Origin: Pratylenchus scribneri
Lineage: Eukaryota > Nematoda > Chromadorea > Rhabditida > Pratylenchidae
Length of the DNA: 64,000 bases
Direction of reading: 5' to 3'
NCBI GenBank assembly: GCA_030063045.1
Contig: JAQSEB010000016.1
Coordinates: 1,302,001 to 1,366,000, forward strand
Shown here: positions 10,949 through 23,610 of the stretch, piece by piece
Layout of the letters: every line of letters begins with the position of its first letter
Numbering within the stretch: position 1 is the stretch's first letter
Position numbers and translations under genes: made by a program
The notes under the pieces: model-generated
What the model was told of the DNA's origin: nothing
Database searches by the model: none
What the model saw: only the letters and a program-made list of their open reading frames with translations

Positions 10949-12438
10949 ATGGCCACCGTAAATGAACAACAATTTGTTGCTGGCGAAATTATGCTTCATA
11001 TCGACATGAGCAATGAAAAAATTACCGAATGGAGGGGCATTGAGAGAATGATTGGCGATTTCAAATGGTTTATATTTTTATTTTACATTCTGCCGGATAA
11101 TGGGAATTTTAATATCTGAATAGAAACATGAACACTCAAAAAAAGAAAAACGCAAATTTGGAGGATAAAAACTTTTCAAGGGTTGGATTTGTATCTGTAA
11201 CCAGATTTTGCGGAGCTTGAACTATATGGATAAAACAATTATTGGAAATAGTGAAAATATTATACCTAATAGACTTATAAAATTCCACTGGTTTATTTCA
11301 GACGATGCTATGTCATCTCCACAATGGTGTAAATATGGGTGTTTTCGACTTATAATAAATCAGAAAAGGATTTTAGACCTTACTAACCCTTTTACCATTT
11401 TGTAGATCTCGTCGAGACGCATCGATTGGTTTATATTTTGTCATGGTTTGGTTAAAATTAAATGATATTAAACTATTTTTCATGTTTTTGGTTGTAAACT
11501 CTTTTATTTTGGCCAAACCGTAATAAATTATATACCATTCGATGCGTCTCGATGAGATCTACAAAATGGTATAAGGTTTGTAGGGTCTATAACCGGTTTC
11601 TGATTTAATATAATCGAAAACGCCTTTATTTACACCGTTGTGGTTGTGGAGGTGCCCATTTTTACACCGCCCTTTATCGTTTGTGGAGATGTCCCCGCAC
11701 GATTTCAGACCTCAAACCTTATATCAATCAATATAACTCGTCAAAGATACATTATTTGATAATGATTTTCCCCATAGCTTTAACCTATTTTAACTTTTTT
11801 AACCAAAAAACCAAAATGGGTTTAAACCAGTTAATACCCTTTAATTTTGACCAAACCATGACCAAATTCTCTACCATTCAATGCGCCTCGATTCTTTGAC
11901 AAATTGATATAAGGTTTTGGCATCTAGGACTAAATGAACGAGTTATAGATTATAATCTTTTGGCCATTTTAATGTTTTTACCAAATTAGTAAATAGTAAA
12001 ACAATCTATGCGATAATTAGTAATTACATTGAAAACAATTATAAAATGAAAGAAATTAAAACTAAAAAAATGATAATTGGAGTATAAAACGAAAACCTTA
12101 AAAAATATAGTACATAATTTCTTATTAGGTGCATGAAAGGAAGAAAGGCAGAGGACGAGGATCAACTGATCATTTCCATCAGTTGCAATGAGGATTATTG
12201 CTTGAACCAATTATGGCTTGCCAAAGTCGACTATTCGCTGAATATACAAAATGTTGACGTGAAAGGCGCATATTTCTTTAATGGATATGAGCGTGAGCAT
12301 ACCATTAAAATGCTGGCAAAAAAACCATTGAATTTGATAATGAAATTGAAAGGATTGCGGAGCAACTCGCACACAAAGTTTGATTTTCTCATTAAGGAAT
12401 TGTTTTTTAGGAGAATGAACATAAAAAGGAGAAAATAA
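10949..12438 (+). CDS. MATH (TRAF-like) domain protein, possibly the N-terminal half of a MATH-BTB gene
   Basis: Exons 10949-11067 and 12129-12438 join in phase (TG|G) to give 142 residues. The start ATG at 10949 opens MATVNEQQFVAGEIMLHIDM. The product has the usual MATH pattern: a central Trp (IGDFKWCM), an EDEDQLIISISC strand and LWLAKVDYSLNIQN. MATH domains bind substrate proteins, and in MATH-BTB proteins they recruit targets to a Cul3 ubiquitin ligase. The reading frame ends at TAA 12436-12438 right after NIKRRK, where a MATH-BTB protein would normally continue. The BTB exons begin 1.8 kb downstream behind a fold-back repeat. So this is either a separate MATH-only gene or the front of a gene broken by repeat insertion. 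The intron holds family A elements. Confidence 0.62.
11312..11665. mobile_element. MITE family A copy, with an adjacent partial copy to about 11960
   Basis: The arms TATGGGTGTTTTCGACTTAT...TTTTGTAGATCTCGTCGAGACG and their reverse complement (CGTCTCGATGAGATCTACAA...GAAAACGCCTTTATTTACAC) form a near-complete fold-back. A second, diverged copy follows at about 11660-11960. Both lie in the intron of the MATH gene. Confidence 0.68.
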
Positions 12439-12519
12439 TATTTAATTTAACGAAAATAATTATTGAAAATAACTAAAAAAAGAGTAAATAATGTAAAATA
12501 GTTTATAATTGGTCTAATA

Positions 12520-13960
12520 GTTATTGTCCAACATTCATAAACCAAATATACCCGGCAATCGTAAAGAATCTGGGTCCCAAAAAATATTTTTTTTAGATTT
12601 TGATAAAATTGCTGACATCCATTTTATCATAACTTACCATCCTGGTAAAATAATGCCGACTTTTACCAAGAAAATGCCAAAGGGGACTAAGGCCAATTTT
12701 TAAAATTTTTTAAGGAAAAATTGGTTCTGAGCTCCCAGACTCAAAATCAATCAAATGATATACCATTCGACAGAGCTCGTCGAGCTGAGTCCGAAAATGT
12801 AATTAGTTTCAGCGCGCTCGCATTTTGGGCCAAGTTATGGCCATATGAAAATCGTAAAAGTGAAGGGTCCCCCCTTTGGGTCGAAAATCTTCAAAAAATT
12901 TTTTCGGACAAATTATAGCTCAATCGACGCGTCTCGACGAGCTGGTTACGAAAATGGCATCAATTTCGTATAAAAGGCAAAAATAAAAAAATTACAGTTG
13001 CGCAAAGGAAATACGGATTGGAACTGCTCCGGTGGGCATTTCAGAAGGGACTCCTACGTGTGCTCCGCCTTCGCTCCTCACGGCTCACTTAGCTCGCTAG
13101 CGCTCGCTAAGCTCGCCGCCGGACCGCTCCGCGGTCCGGGTCGTCGCTACGGCTACGCCACTCCGGAGTCCCTTCTTACATTACCTCCGCAGTTCCAACA
13201 CATTCCAGCGAGATTAAAATGACCATAACTTTCATAATTTTGGGTTTTAGGCGAAACTAACCACAGATTCGGATTCTGCTCATCAAGCCGCGTCGATTGA
13301 GCTATAATATGATCAGGAAAAATTTTCAAAAATTCGACCCATAGGGGGGACCAAGCACTTTTATGGGAAAAAGTTTGAATGGCCATAACTTGGCCAAAAG
13401 TTCAAGCGCGCTGAAATTTCTTGTATTTTCGGACACAGCTCGTCAAGACGCGTCGATTGGTATATCATTTGATTGAATTTGAATCTGGGAGCTCAGAACC
13501 AATTTTACCTTTTTTAAACATAAACAAATTATAGCTCATTCAGCGCGGCCCGGCGAGCCGAATCGAATGGTACTATTTTTATAAAGTGATATTCAGATAT
13601 AGGCAAGTTATGACCAAAAGAAATGTTGGTCCTAGTAAGATATTTTGACCTGTATGTAATAACTTTGTAGTAATTCAATATTTTACATAAAAGTAATACC
13701 ATTTAATCGATCTATAATAATAAGGGGTTGTATAAAAAAAATTTTGAAAATTGGCCTTGGTCCCCCTTTGCTTTTTCATGCTAAAAGTCGGCATTATCTT
13801 ATCGGTAAGATATGACAAAATGGAAGCCAGATTCTTGATCAGCGCCTTGAATTACCCTAAAAATCGAGCATTTTTGAAGAATTGAGAAAAAGAAAAAAAA
13901 ATTTGTGCGACCCAGATTCTTTACGATTGCCATATCATATACCCAAATGGATAGAGCTGG
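12520..13960. repeat. large nested fold-back region with a GC-rich core
   Basis: Several sequence blocks recur inverted in mirror order. GTAAAGAATCTGGGTC (12561) pairs with GACCCAGATTCTTTAC (about 13910). AATAATGCCGACTTTTACCA (12650) pairs with CTAAAAGTCGGCATTATC (about 13780). TTGGTTCTGAGCTCCCAGA (12721) pairs with CTGGGAGCTCAGAACCAA (about 13485). The core at about 13010-13200 is GC-rich (for example gctcgccgccggaccgctcc) and palindromic in parts. ORFs here are repeat artefacts. It looks like nested MITE insertions, one inside another, including family A motifs. It separates the MATH exons from the BTB exons. Confidence 0.65.
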
Positions 13961-14244
13961 TCAAGACGCATTGAATGGAATATAATTTGGTCATGGTTTG
14001 GTCAAAATTAAAGTATATTAAACGGTTTAAAAACCTAAGCCAAAACTCAAAACATAATCAAATGATGCATTTTGACTAGATTTATTGATTATAAGCTTTT
14101 GGGTTTAGGAGAAATCACTTAACTGAATTGTTAAAATCTTTTTTTTTGCCAATTTAAATTTTTCGGAAATCAATTATTTCAATGGCATAGAAAAATACTT
14201 TGGATGTACCATAGAATTTAAAAATACAACAAATTTTTAGTATA

Positions 14245-16953
14245 ATGGCGCTTGATACGGATTTGCGATTTACATTCCCTGCCAAAACCAATAATAAAGA
14301 TGAAGAGGAAGTCGAAAAAGTCATTCCAGTGAACAAATATGTAAGTTTTAAGCTAAAATATCATAATTAATATAATTAATTTTTTTCAGACTTTGGCCGC
14401 CATTTCCAACTATTTTCAAAATTTATTTTTCGGCAATTGGTCGGAACGTTCAAACTCCAATTCCTATCTTATAAAGGAGGAAGCCAATTTTTCTAGCAAA
14501 GCATTCTCAATTATGGTCTATTCTTCAATGGCCATGGGCTGCGAAATCTATGAATCGGGGATTCTGCATAATGGTAATGGCAGGGAAGATAACGACACTT
14601 GCGGACGAAACGGTCTGGCGCCGATGGTGGTAAAGCTATTGTGGAATTGTTATGCCATATAAGGCATAAAATTAGCCACAAAATGACATCTAAAACTTTG
14701 ACCAATATTCAGTATTCACCGAGATATGGCCAAAAAAAAACAGCCAAAAACACAATTTTAAATCAACGATTGGCCATAACTCAGTGAATATTCGTTATTG
14801 GCCAATGCTTTAGATGTCATTTTGTAGATAATTTTATGTCTTATGATATGCCAAAACAATTCCACAACAGCTTTACCACCATCGGCGCCAGACTGTTTCG
14901 TCCGCAAGTGTCGGCCAACCCTTTGGTATTTGTCGGTTAACTGGCTGTACGCAAATTACGAAAAATGAAGCATTCGCCGTAGCGTTGATAGGATTATGTG
15001 GTACTTATTTGGAGTTTGTGTGGCCTTTTTTCCTCAAATGGGAAAAAGTGAAGGCCTCTCTCCTTAGGTGCTGGGATAGGGGGTTAGGGGTTACGGTGAG
15101 ATGATTTTGTCCCATCCGTATCCATAGATGACCCTGACACTATACCGAATGATGACCCATTGGATTTACCGTTACCTTTTTGCAATTTATCCATAAAAAA
15201 ACCTGCGTACAGCAGATAACCGACAAATACCCTAAGTTTCCCTTTGAATAGTAAATAGGCACAAAAACTAATAAGCAAATAGTAGGTCTGGAAATGATCG
15301 GTGCTATGTTGTTTCCTGAATAGTGCAAATGTGGGCGTTTTCTACTTATAATAAATCAGAAATCGGCTTTAGGCCCTACAAACCTTATACCATTTTGTAG
15401 ATCTCATCAAGACGCATCGAATGGTATATAATTTGTTAGGGTTTGGGCCAAAATTTAAGAGTTTAAAACCAAAGACTGGAAAAATGGTTTGAACATACCC
15501 TCTAATTTTGATTTAATCATGACAAATTATATACCACCATTCGATGCGTCTCGATGATATCTACAAAATGATATAAGGTTTGTAGGGTCTAAAACCGGTT
15601 ACTGATTTATTATAAGTAGAAAACGTCCATATTTGCACCGCCTTTCGACCCCGTACGTTGAAATGATCAACTCAACTATTTTATTAGTCAAATCATTACA
15701 TTTCGCCTAATCACAGTGTATAATACTTGGTTAATAGAGATTAGAGATATATAGAGATCTTATAAAATTTTTTTGATTAATAAAAATTAACAATTAAGAA
15801 ACATTGGCATTGGAAATCCTCCAACTTAGCATCAAATATGATATGTCCATGATGCAGAATAATTGCGAGAAATATTTGATGCAATCCGAAAAATGTTCTA
15901 AAATTGAATTGCTTGTGCTGGCAGAACAGCTGGGAGTTCAAAAATTAATGGTAAATAACTAATATAAATTATCATAGATATATTATTTAATTTGTTAAAA
16001 AACTGAAAATATCGAAATTCGAAATAATGGGAAATGTGGTCTGACCGAATTTTGATTTTAAATTTAAAAATAAGGAAAAACATGTTTCTAGGGGGTAGTT
16101 TGATGCGTTGAGCATGATTCTGAGCTTGCCAACTTTTACCATGATAAAGCAAAGGAGGGACCAACGGCATTTTTGGTGAAAATTTTTATATGGCCAATAT
16201 ATAACCCAACCGGTACTTGTCGGCTTTGTATCCCCTTTTTGGGTCAAAATTTTTTTCAGAAAAAATTTTTTCGGAAATGATATACCTATCGATGCGTCTT
16301 GACTAGATGGTTACGAAAATGCTAATTGGTTTTGTCTATAAAACGTAAAACCCAAAAATAAAAAAAATTTTGACCTCATAAAAAAACCAAAAATGTTTTC
16401 TTGATGGGAATTTTCAATTATTTGGTTTATAAGAATTCAGATTAAATTCCTGAACAGTCGGTAATTTCCAAACTTTTTGTCGACATTTTCAATGTTTTTT
16501 TTTTGGCAAATAAATATAACCAAAAATTATTTAATTCAAAAATCCCTGCTGAAGGAACACGCACTGGACACAATCACTCCATTGGATATTGGCGAAAATT
16601 TTGGCCGATATGCTGAACTTCGAGCAAATCTAATGAGCGAAAAAACTGGCAATGAATTGGACAAAAGGCTGATGGAAAAAACGAAGGAATTGAGAACAAT
16701 GATTGAGAAAAAGAAAAATAATGAGCAGAGTCAACGTTCTTCTAATCCGCGGCCAAGTGGGCCTAGTTCTACAGCTGCTGGTGTTCCTAGTTTTTCAGCA
16801 AACTATCAAAATCAGCCAGCAGCAGTTTTAGCACATATACAGTCGTGGCTAAATGCACGTAATAGTGCGCTCCCGTATTATAGACAAATTCAGACAAATG
16901 AGCCCCGCTTTTTTGGTCATTCTTCAAATTATGGACCACCGCGGCAACAATGA
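14245..16953 (+). CDS. BTB/POZ domain protein
   Basis: Exons 14245-14340, 14390-14573, 15799-15950 and 16555-16953 join in phase. The domain is typical BTB: TDLRFTFPAK, VIPVNKYTLAAISNYFQNLF, FSSKAFSIMVYS, then LALEILQLSIKYDM, NCEKYLMQSEK and LAEQLGVQKLM. BTB domains dimerise and often link substrates to Cul3. The last exon encodes HALDTITPLDI...YAELRANLMSEK, a charged helix and a Ser/Pro/Asn/Gln-rich tail with no recognised domain. The final acceptor (ctgctgaag) is weak. A longer in-frame exon start is blocked by a stop at 16462-16464. The first exon follows a TTTTTAG acceptor at 14240, so it may be an internal exon of a MATH-BTB gene. MITEs B and A lie in the third intron shown. AATAAA follows at about 17089. 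Confidence 0.72.
14590..14918. mobile_element. MITE family B copy
   Basis: ACACTTGCGGACGAAACGGT...GGTAAAGCTATTGTGGAATTG is matched by its reverse complement, CAATTCCACAACAGCTTTACC...TTTCGTCCGCAAGTGT. The inner arms TGGCCATAACTCAGTGAATA / TATTCACCGAGATATGGCCA are also inverted. It sits in the intron 14574-15798 of the BTB gene. A related copy is at 40655-41008. Confidence 0.8.
15324..15640. mobile_element. MITE family A copy
   Basis: The terminal arms GTGCAAATGTGGGCGTTTTC and GAAAACGTCCATATTTGCAC are inverted. The inner family A motifs TTGTAGATCTCATCAAGACG / CGTCTCGATGATATCTACAA are present. It lies in the same BTB-gene intron as the family B element. Confidence 0.75.
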
Positions 16954-17365
16954 AAATAGGGCGGAATTTTTTTCAAAAAAGAATTGTGAGGATTTGGAAA
17001 TATAAAGAGATGATAATCGCTGGAATATGAAATATGTTCAATTTCAATACCTCATTTTTAATAATTTGAATGAATTTAATTTTTCAAAATAAAGTTTGAT
17101 TATTACTTATATTGATAAAAATTGGCGTAATTTTCTAATTGTACTTATATTTTATGGGATCAAATTTAAAATAACAATTCCTCCTTCTTTTCTTGTTGTC
17201 GTCACTAAAATTTCAAAATTTTTATAAAATTCCAAAGCAGTGTTTATAAAAAATATCCAAAATCATCCAAAAAAAACAAAAAATATGGTAATCATAAATA
17301 AATCCATCATCCAATTTCACCGATCAAAAATCATTGAATGCCAAACAATTTTTGTATTGAGCAGT
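16954..17365. other. 3' intergenic region between two convergent genes
   Basis: This is AT-rich sequence between the BTB gene (plus) and the PIP kinase gene (minus). It carries an AATAAA at about 17089 for the BTB transcript. No other feature is seen. Confidence 0.45.
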
Positions 17366-18981
17366 TTAATTTGGGAAAACAATTTTTGGCACTTTTCCAC
17401 TTCGATCAATTCTTCCACCGAATACATTTTCCTCATCAATGGACAATTTCCAATCGGCTGTCATAAAATCGTGGCAATATTCATTTTTGTACAATTCTCT
17501 TGCCTCCTCTAAAAAATAAAAAAATTATAAAAAATAAATTTGATTTAAGTTTAACTGTTTTCCACATGAAATATTTGATCCATGGCGTAACATTTGAAGC
17601 GGCCTTCATATTTGGACAGACCAACTTTTGATTGTTCAGTCTATAAAAACAAAAGTCCCTATGGAAAAATTTATATCAAAAAATAAATTAATTTTAGATG
17701 AAATTAAGCAGAAATAAACATTTTTTTTTCTCAAAAAAAAGAAAACAATGAAATTTATTTATAAATTCCCTCTCTATTAGAAACCAATCTCGGAGTGTCT
17801 CTGAAATTTATAAGCCCCAGGGTTTCTAATAGAGAATTTACGGTATTTGTATCAATATATTTCAGTCATCTCTTCCAAAAATTATGAAAATTGCATCATA
17901 GTGATTATTTTTGGCACTCAACGCGTATTCTAGGCTTCGATTTTCGATATTTAGTCATTAAGGCAGAGATTTTTAGACCCCAAAAAATCGCAAAATAGGT
18001 ACCTATAATATTTTTTCGGGAAATTTATTAAAATAGATTTCGAGAACCTCACAAAATAAGTAATTTTGGCATTTTATTGCTTTTTTTACAATCAAATTTT
18101 CCTATAAAAAAGGGCTAAAATATATAAAATAGGTCAAAAAATTATGTTAAAAAATTAAATAAATGCTCATAAAAACATCATATAATATTTCTTATCAAAT
18201 CTGATGAATACATAAATAGTTCATAACCTAAAAAATCCATTCTCCCTAATAATTAGAGCCTAATATAAAAACAAGATCAACAGAATACAATAATTACAAA
18301 TAAATGACTTTACCTCTGGGCACTTTTTAGCAACATGCACTTTAAGGATCATTTTTAATCGACGACGGAGGTCAAATCTTGCCAAAAGGTCAATAATACC
18401 AATGAATATGCTAATGCTATATTTCCCTTTATTGTTTGGATTTGGGGTTAAGCCAGCAGGCAATTTGCATCCTTTACAATATATTCCGCCAATTCCTCCA
18501 TTTGACATGCGAACAATTTGACCGGCCGAATTATTTTCCGAATTGTTCATTCTGAAATATATTTAAATTAATTTTTTTATTATTTATTTACATGACTATT
18601 ATAATAATAAGATTATATTAATATCAATATTTTTTGAACTCAAAATAGCTTGAAAAAATACATTATGTTTTGGTGATATGTTTAGACTTTTTCAATATTC
18701 ATCAATGTTTTGCCATTTTGGCTTAATAATATTTATTACAATATTTCGGTATTTTTTTTGCAATTTTATTAATATTTTGTAGAATTTTAGTAATTTTAGT
18801 ATTTTTAGAAAAAAATTTGGAAACTTTTGAACATAACTATAAAAATTCCATCGTAGGTTTGAAATTATTTTAACTTCAAAAAATTATTATGATATTTATA
18901 TTCAATTTTTAATACTAAATTAAATCAATGTTTTGCCTATTTTTGCCCATATGTTTTGTAAACTATTTCTAATAATAGCCT

Positions 18982-19029
<48 letters not shown>

Positions 19030-21577
19030 TAATAATAAATCATATTAGCATTAACAAATTTAAAAATATATATTCCTTACAATTCAGAAGCCTCTTTCTC
19101 CTCATTTGCATCATTGAAATGAATGCCAACAAAAAGACTATAATCATTCACTTTGAATTTATCCGTCAGAAACTGTCAAAATTATTCTGATAATTTAAAA
19201 TAAATATTTTTATATTTCTACCTTTGCATCTCTTGCCAAATTCTGTGCCACAAATTTATAAACATTTTCATCACAAATAATGCCATCCGGGAAGAAAGCG
19301 CTCATATTTCCGGGCCCATTGAATTCCCATTCCCTGTGGCAGCGTTCATTCACCGGCAACTCCGTGTTAACCAATATTCGGGTGGCACCTTGAACACCCT
19401 TCAGGTCAAAACGATAGTCAATTCGACTGGCGGGCTCATCCGGGCCCAGCAGTGGTTTGAGTAAATTTGGTTGTGAAAAGAACCATAAAATATTGGCGGA
19501 ACCTATTTTCTGCAAAATATATGTTGTTTGATAAATATATTGGAAATTTGGCATTTCCTATATTGTCTAGAGGCCTTTAGCTTTGCAATTTTGGAAATCT
19601 TCGGCTTCGGGGTAACCTCGAAAGTTGAGAAAGGCACCATTTTATTCAGCATGGTTGATTTAGTCTATGAATTTCAATTTCAGCCCCGATAAATCAGGCA
19701 AAAGTTTGTAAAAACCCATACCGGTTTGAGTTTAAACAATGGTTCAGCTTTCAAAATGAGCTCAAACTGGTTTGAAATTGAAATTTCAAAGACTAAATCG
19801 ACTAAATTGACCATGCCAAGTCAAATGAACTTATTTGTAAGTTTTTGTATTGCTTAGAAGTGAACTTATTTTCTAGTCTCAAGTTACCGCGAAGCTGAGA
19901 TTTCCAAATTGCCAAATAAATGCACAAATTTTCTAGAATGCCCATAAGCAATAATAATAGTTAATTTAAATTGTTTGATATTACAATTTTTGGGAATTCT
20001 TATATCAATTTTCATGGTATAGCCAAAATTTTTATGACCTAAAAGTGCAAATATTTCTATTCGCATTTTAATATTTCATTGGCCATAAATGAGTCAACCA
20101 TCAACCTGAATGCTATAAATGCCACAATATTTTGTCAGAAATGAATTCCCATTTTCGGTCATATATTCCGCATATGCCGACAAATTTTTCATTAATATTT
20201 CATGCTCTTTGACTTGAAGGACCAGACTTTTGAGGAAAAATTGTTCATCAGAACTACGCAAAAATGTGGAGCCACCTTCGCCCGGATTCACAAATCCTTT
20301 GAGGGCTTCATTGGTTAGTGAATTCTGCAAATGGGATTTTATCGATAAAAATAATATATTATTCATTGAATAAATTTAATATTGTGCTTTTATATCTAAC
20401 ACGATAAAAAACCTATTTTACTCTAGCGATCGGACGGTTAAGCATAATGTTATGGAAAGTTCGGGATATCTATTCGGTTTTGATTTGAGAATTACTGAAC
20501 CGAATTTCCGACTGAGGATTCATTAAAATTTCCCGACTAACCCGATTTACATATATTTTCGGGAATGATTTTTTTTAGATCAATAGGTTTTCGAAATTTT
20601 GGATCAAGTTAAGCCATTTTTATTTATTGGAAGTGAAGCAATTTGGCTCCGGACCAAGTGGGGCTATCTTGGCACAATTTATAATAAACTCATCAAAATC
20701 TGAACAAATTTGGATCATTTCTTAAATTGAGTCGATACTTGACCTTCTAATGATATTAATTTTATTCAAATTGGTCAGAATTGATTGAATTATGTACCCG
20801 AAAAAGAATTAAAAATTTCGCTAAAATCCATTTAAAAGTCATTTTGAATGGTTTTATATTTTATATGGGCAAAATTCTAATAACAAATCTGAACTAAAAT
20901 TGAAATTAGTAATTTGATAGCACTAATTAGTCAGCAATTTGCTCTTTAATTTGATACAAAATTAATTTAAATTGGTTAAATGATTGATGAGCTATTATTA
21001 TAGAAAGGCGACAAGTTGGCCCTGTGGCAAGTTGTCAGGCCTGTCCATTTTTAAATCATTAAATGATAAAACTTTAATAGAGTCTGGTTTAATCGCTAAT
21101 TAAATTTCTAAATAATGTAAAAAAAAAACCATACAAAATATCTGGCCGGTTTAATTCCAAAAGTGGCCCTTAATTGTACAAAAATTTGTGGAGCATATTC
21201 CTTGAACAAATATTTGCTTTTGTTGTAGACAAAATGGAATTCCTTAATTTCAGCTACTCCAGTTCCAAAGGAAATGGAAGTTGCCATATTTTGTTCTTGT
21301 TTTCTTTTTCCCAATTCAGATTCAGAGGACAATAGATGATCATTTTTGACAAGAATTAATGCCTCACGAATGACTTCAGAGGAAATATCTAAAAATTAAT
21401 TTTCATATATTTTTATTTACAAATTATTAATAATTATTAGAAGTTTAATTAAGTATAAATTAAAATTTAAAAAAAATAATAAAAATCACCTTCATCTTGA
21501 TGACCATTTCCATTGATTGTAGAAAATATTGAAGAGGAAAAATAAATAAATAAAATAAAATTAATTCGGAAGTACAT
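17366..21577 (-). CDS. phosphatidylinositol phosphate kinase with N-terminal signal peptide
   Basis: Eight minus-strand exons join in consistent phase to 468 residues: 21577-21490, 21388-21135, 20324-20106, 19509-19222, 19172-19081, 18551-18314, 17640-17556 and 17508-17366. PIP kinases phosphorylate phosphoinositides to make PI(4,5)P2. The family motifs appear in order: a YAPQIFVQLRATFGI lead-in, the glycine-rich VNPGEGGSTFLRSSD, the nucleotide-binding Lys in FFLKSL (about residue 146), DLKG (222-225), NDYSLFVGIH (Asp 293, the MDYSL position) and FIGIIDLL (Asp 368, the IID metal site). The C-terminus (SKYEGRF) resembles the activation-loop end and the YxxRF motif. Unusually, the first exon encodes a hydrophobic secretion signal (MYFRINFILFIYFSSSIFST, then INGNG), whereas family members are cytosolic. 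It could be an exported enzyme in a parasite, or exon 1 could be wrongly assigned. The segment between DLKG and NDYSL is short and diverged. Confidence 0.82.
18983..19038. repeat. AAT microsatellite
   Basis: An uninterrupted (AAT)n run of about 15 units lies in the intron between exons 5 and 6 of the PIP kinase gene. Confidence 0.95.
19560..19905. mobile_element. MITE family C copy in a PIP kinase intron
   Basis: GGTTGATTTAGTCTATGAAT near 19660 pairs with the inverted ...AAGACTAAATCGACTAAATTG near 19790. The outer parts 'ggaaatcttcggcttcg' and 'cgaagctgagatttcc' are also inverted. Related elements are at 29490, 41450 and 50340. Confidence 0.65.
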
Positions 21578-22410
21578 TGCCAAATTTGTCTTTAATGATA
21601 AAAATAAATGTTGGTTTGTCTATAATTTAAAAATTATTTTAATTAGAGTCCTCGTCAACCCCTGCCGCCAAAATCCACCATGAGCCACAACTATGGCCTA
21701 AAAACCCGGAAATTCATGTTCAAAATAATAGAAGGCAAGTCACAGCTAGCGGACCAGTTTTTGTTTTATATCGCATTATAAACTAAACCTTTTCGAATAT
21801 TATTATATGGGTTTGATAGAGCAAAATGCTATTGTTATCTTTGAAAATCGAATAATTTAAAAACATATTATTTTATAAAGTGGAATAAAACGGCGCAAAA
21901 TGTGGATAAATTTGAAAGTTGTTGTTAAAAATGAAATAAATTTCCTAAATTGCCCTAGGTCGGGAGTTGAGTTTGCCTAAGCGTGAAAGATTGTGCTTGT
22001 TTTAGGGTTGCTCAAAGTCGGTTTTAAACCAGGATTTTCATAAAAAACCGGTTTTCGGTATTGAAAAAATGTCGGTTTTAAAGAACAAAATTTCCTATTT
22101 TCGGTTTTTAAAATGCATCTTTTTTCTCAAACCGACCGTGTGCAATCCTACTAGTTATATTGAAAATGCTCTAATATTAGCAATTTTGCCTTAATATTGA
22201 TGTTATTTTAGTTTCGATTTTGGGAAAGAGACGAAGGAATTGATTTCAGATTTTTATTGGAAAATTGCTTTTTCTTACCTATTTTGATTAAACTGCAGAA
22301 GGAAAACATTTATTTTATAGAATTCACGACCCACATGTGAGTTATTATTTGCACTTTAAAATTCTTTCTCCAGAATATTTCCTTTGGCCATCCATCCCCC
22401 CCCCCCCCAA

Positions 22411-23045
22411 TCCCATAAAAGGAGGGAAGTGAAAGCATTTTACAAATTACAAATCATAAAAATTATCCGAAATTTCGGAAACGGTTGATCGGCCTTTGGA
22501 TGGGAGGAAGGATGTTGTTTGTTTTTTCCGTTTCACATGGCCAAAAATGGATGGGAAATTTGGGAAAGGGGAAGCATTTCGGTGTATTTTACACGAGTGA
22601 TCGGAATTTAGGCGAATATTTGGGTAATGAAAATTTAAAACGGGATTTCACAAACAAGATCCGATTTTCGCTATTTTGAGTAAAAATTTCCAATATTCTT
22701 TTTTTTTAAACACATCGATTTTCTGCTTTTTATTTTCATTCCCTCTGATTTCCCCTCATTCCCCAAGGGTTTTGGATATAAGTCAATTTTAATATTTCGG
22801 GAAATATTCAATTTGCCGAAAAAACATTAAAATCGGCAACTCAATCCCATAAAAGAGGGAAGTGAAATCATTATACAAATAACAAATCATAAAAATTATC
22901 CGAAATTTCCAAAACGGTTGATCGCCTTTGGAATAGGAGGAAGGATGTTGTGTTTTTTTTCCGTTTCACATGGCCAAAAATGGAGAGGACATTTGGGGAT
23001 GAGGAGAGAGGAAGCATTTCGGTTGTATTTTACACGGGTGATCTA
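22411..23045. repeat. imperfect direct duplication, period about 433 bp
   Basis: Units at 22411-22611 and 22844-23045 share 'AATCCCATAAAAG-AGGGAAGTGAAA', 'CATAAAAATTATCCGAAATT', 'CCGTTTCACATGGCCAAAAA' and 'GGAAGCATTTCGGT-GTATTTTACACG'. They differ by substitutions and small gaps. A run of 11 C precedes the first unit at about 22398. Confidence 0.8.
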
Positions 23046-23224
23046 GGGTGATCGTGTTTGGAAGGAATTCGGCGGTAATGGGGAGTCATTTTACCATTTC
23101 AAATGGTACCAAAAAATATGGAATCATTTGGGCGCTCACCGCTACGCTTAATGGCTGTAAAAATGTTAACCTTTATGGCTAAAAATAAATAAAAATTCAG
23201 GAAATTTTCATTCTTTATTTTATG

Positions 23225-23610
23225 ATATGACGTTAAAATGGTTTAAAGGTTTGTCCGACATTCTTAAATCATATATCCAATTGAATAGAGCTGGTCAAGA
23301 CGCATCGAATGGTATATTATTTGGTCATGGTTTAATCAAAATTAAAGGGTATTAAACGGTTACCGGGCTTGGTTCTTTGTTCAAAATTAAGTTAGATTTG
23401 ATTAAACCTATGCCAAAACTTAATCTAATTATGGTTCTTTATGAGTTCTATAGATTGAATTTAGGTTTTGTGAGTCACGGGTAATAAGCAATTCAAAAAG
23501 ATTTCGCTTTTTGGTTCAAAACTAAATTAGAATTGGCTTTAACCTAAAACAAATCATTATCAAATGATGTGTTTTAACGACATTTATCAATTTGATACAC
23601 AATTTTTTCG
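23225..23610. mobile_element. MITE family A, partial copy
   Basis: It contains AGAGCTGGTCAAGACGCATC and GGTATATTATTTGGTCATGG, matching one family A arm. The opposite arm is strongly diverged (AAATGATGTGTTTTAACGAC). Confidence 0.55.
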
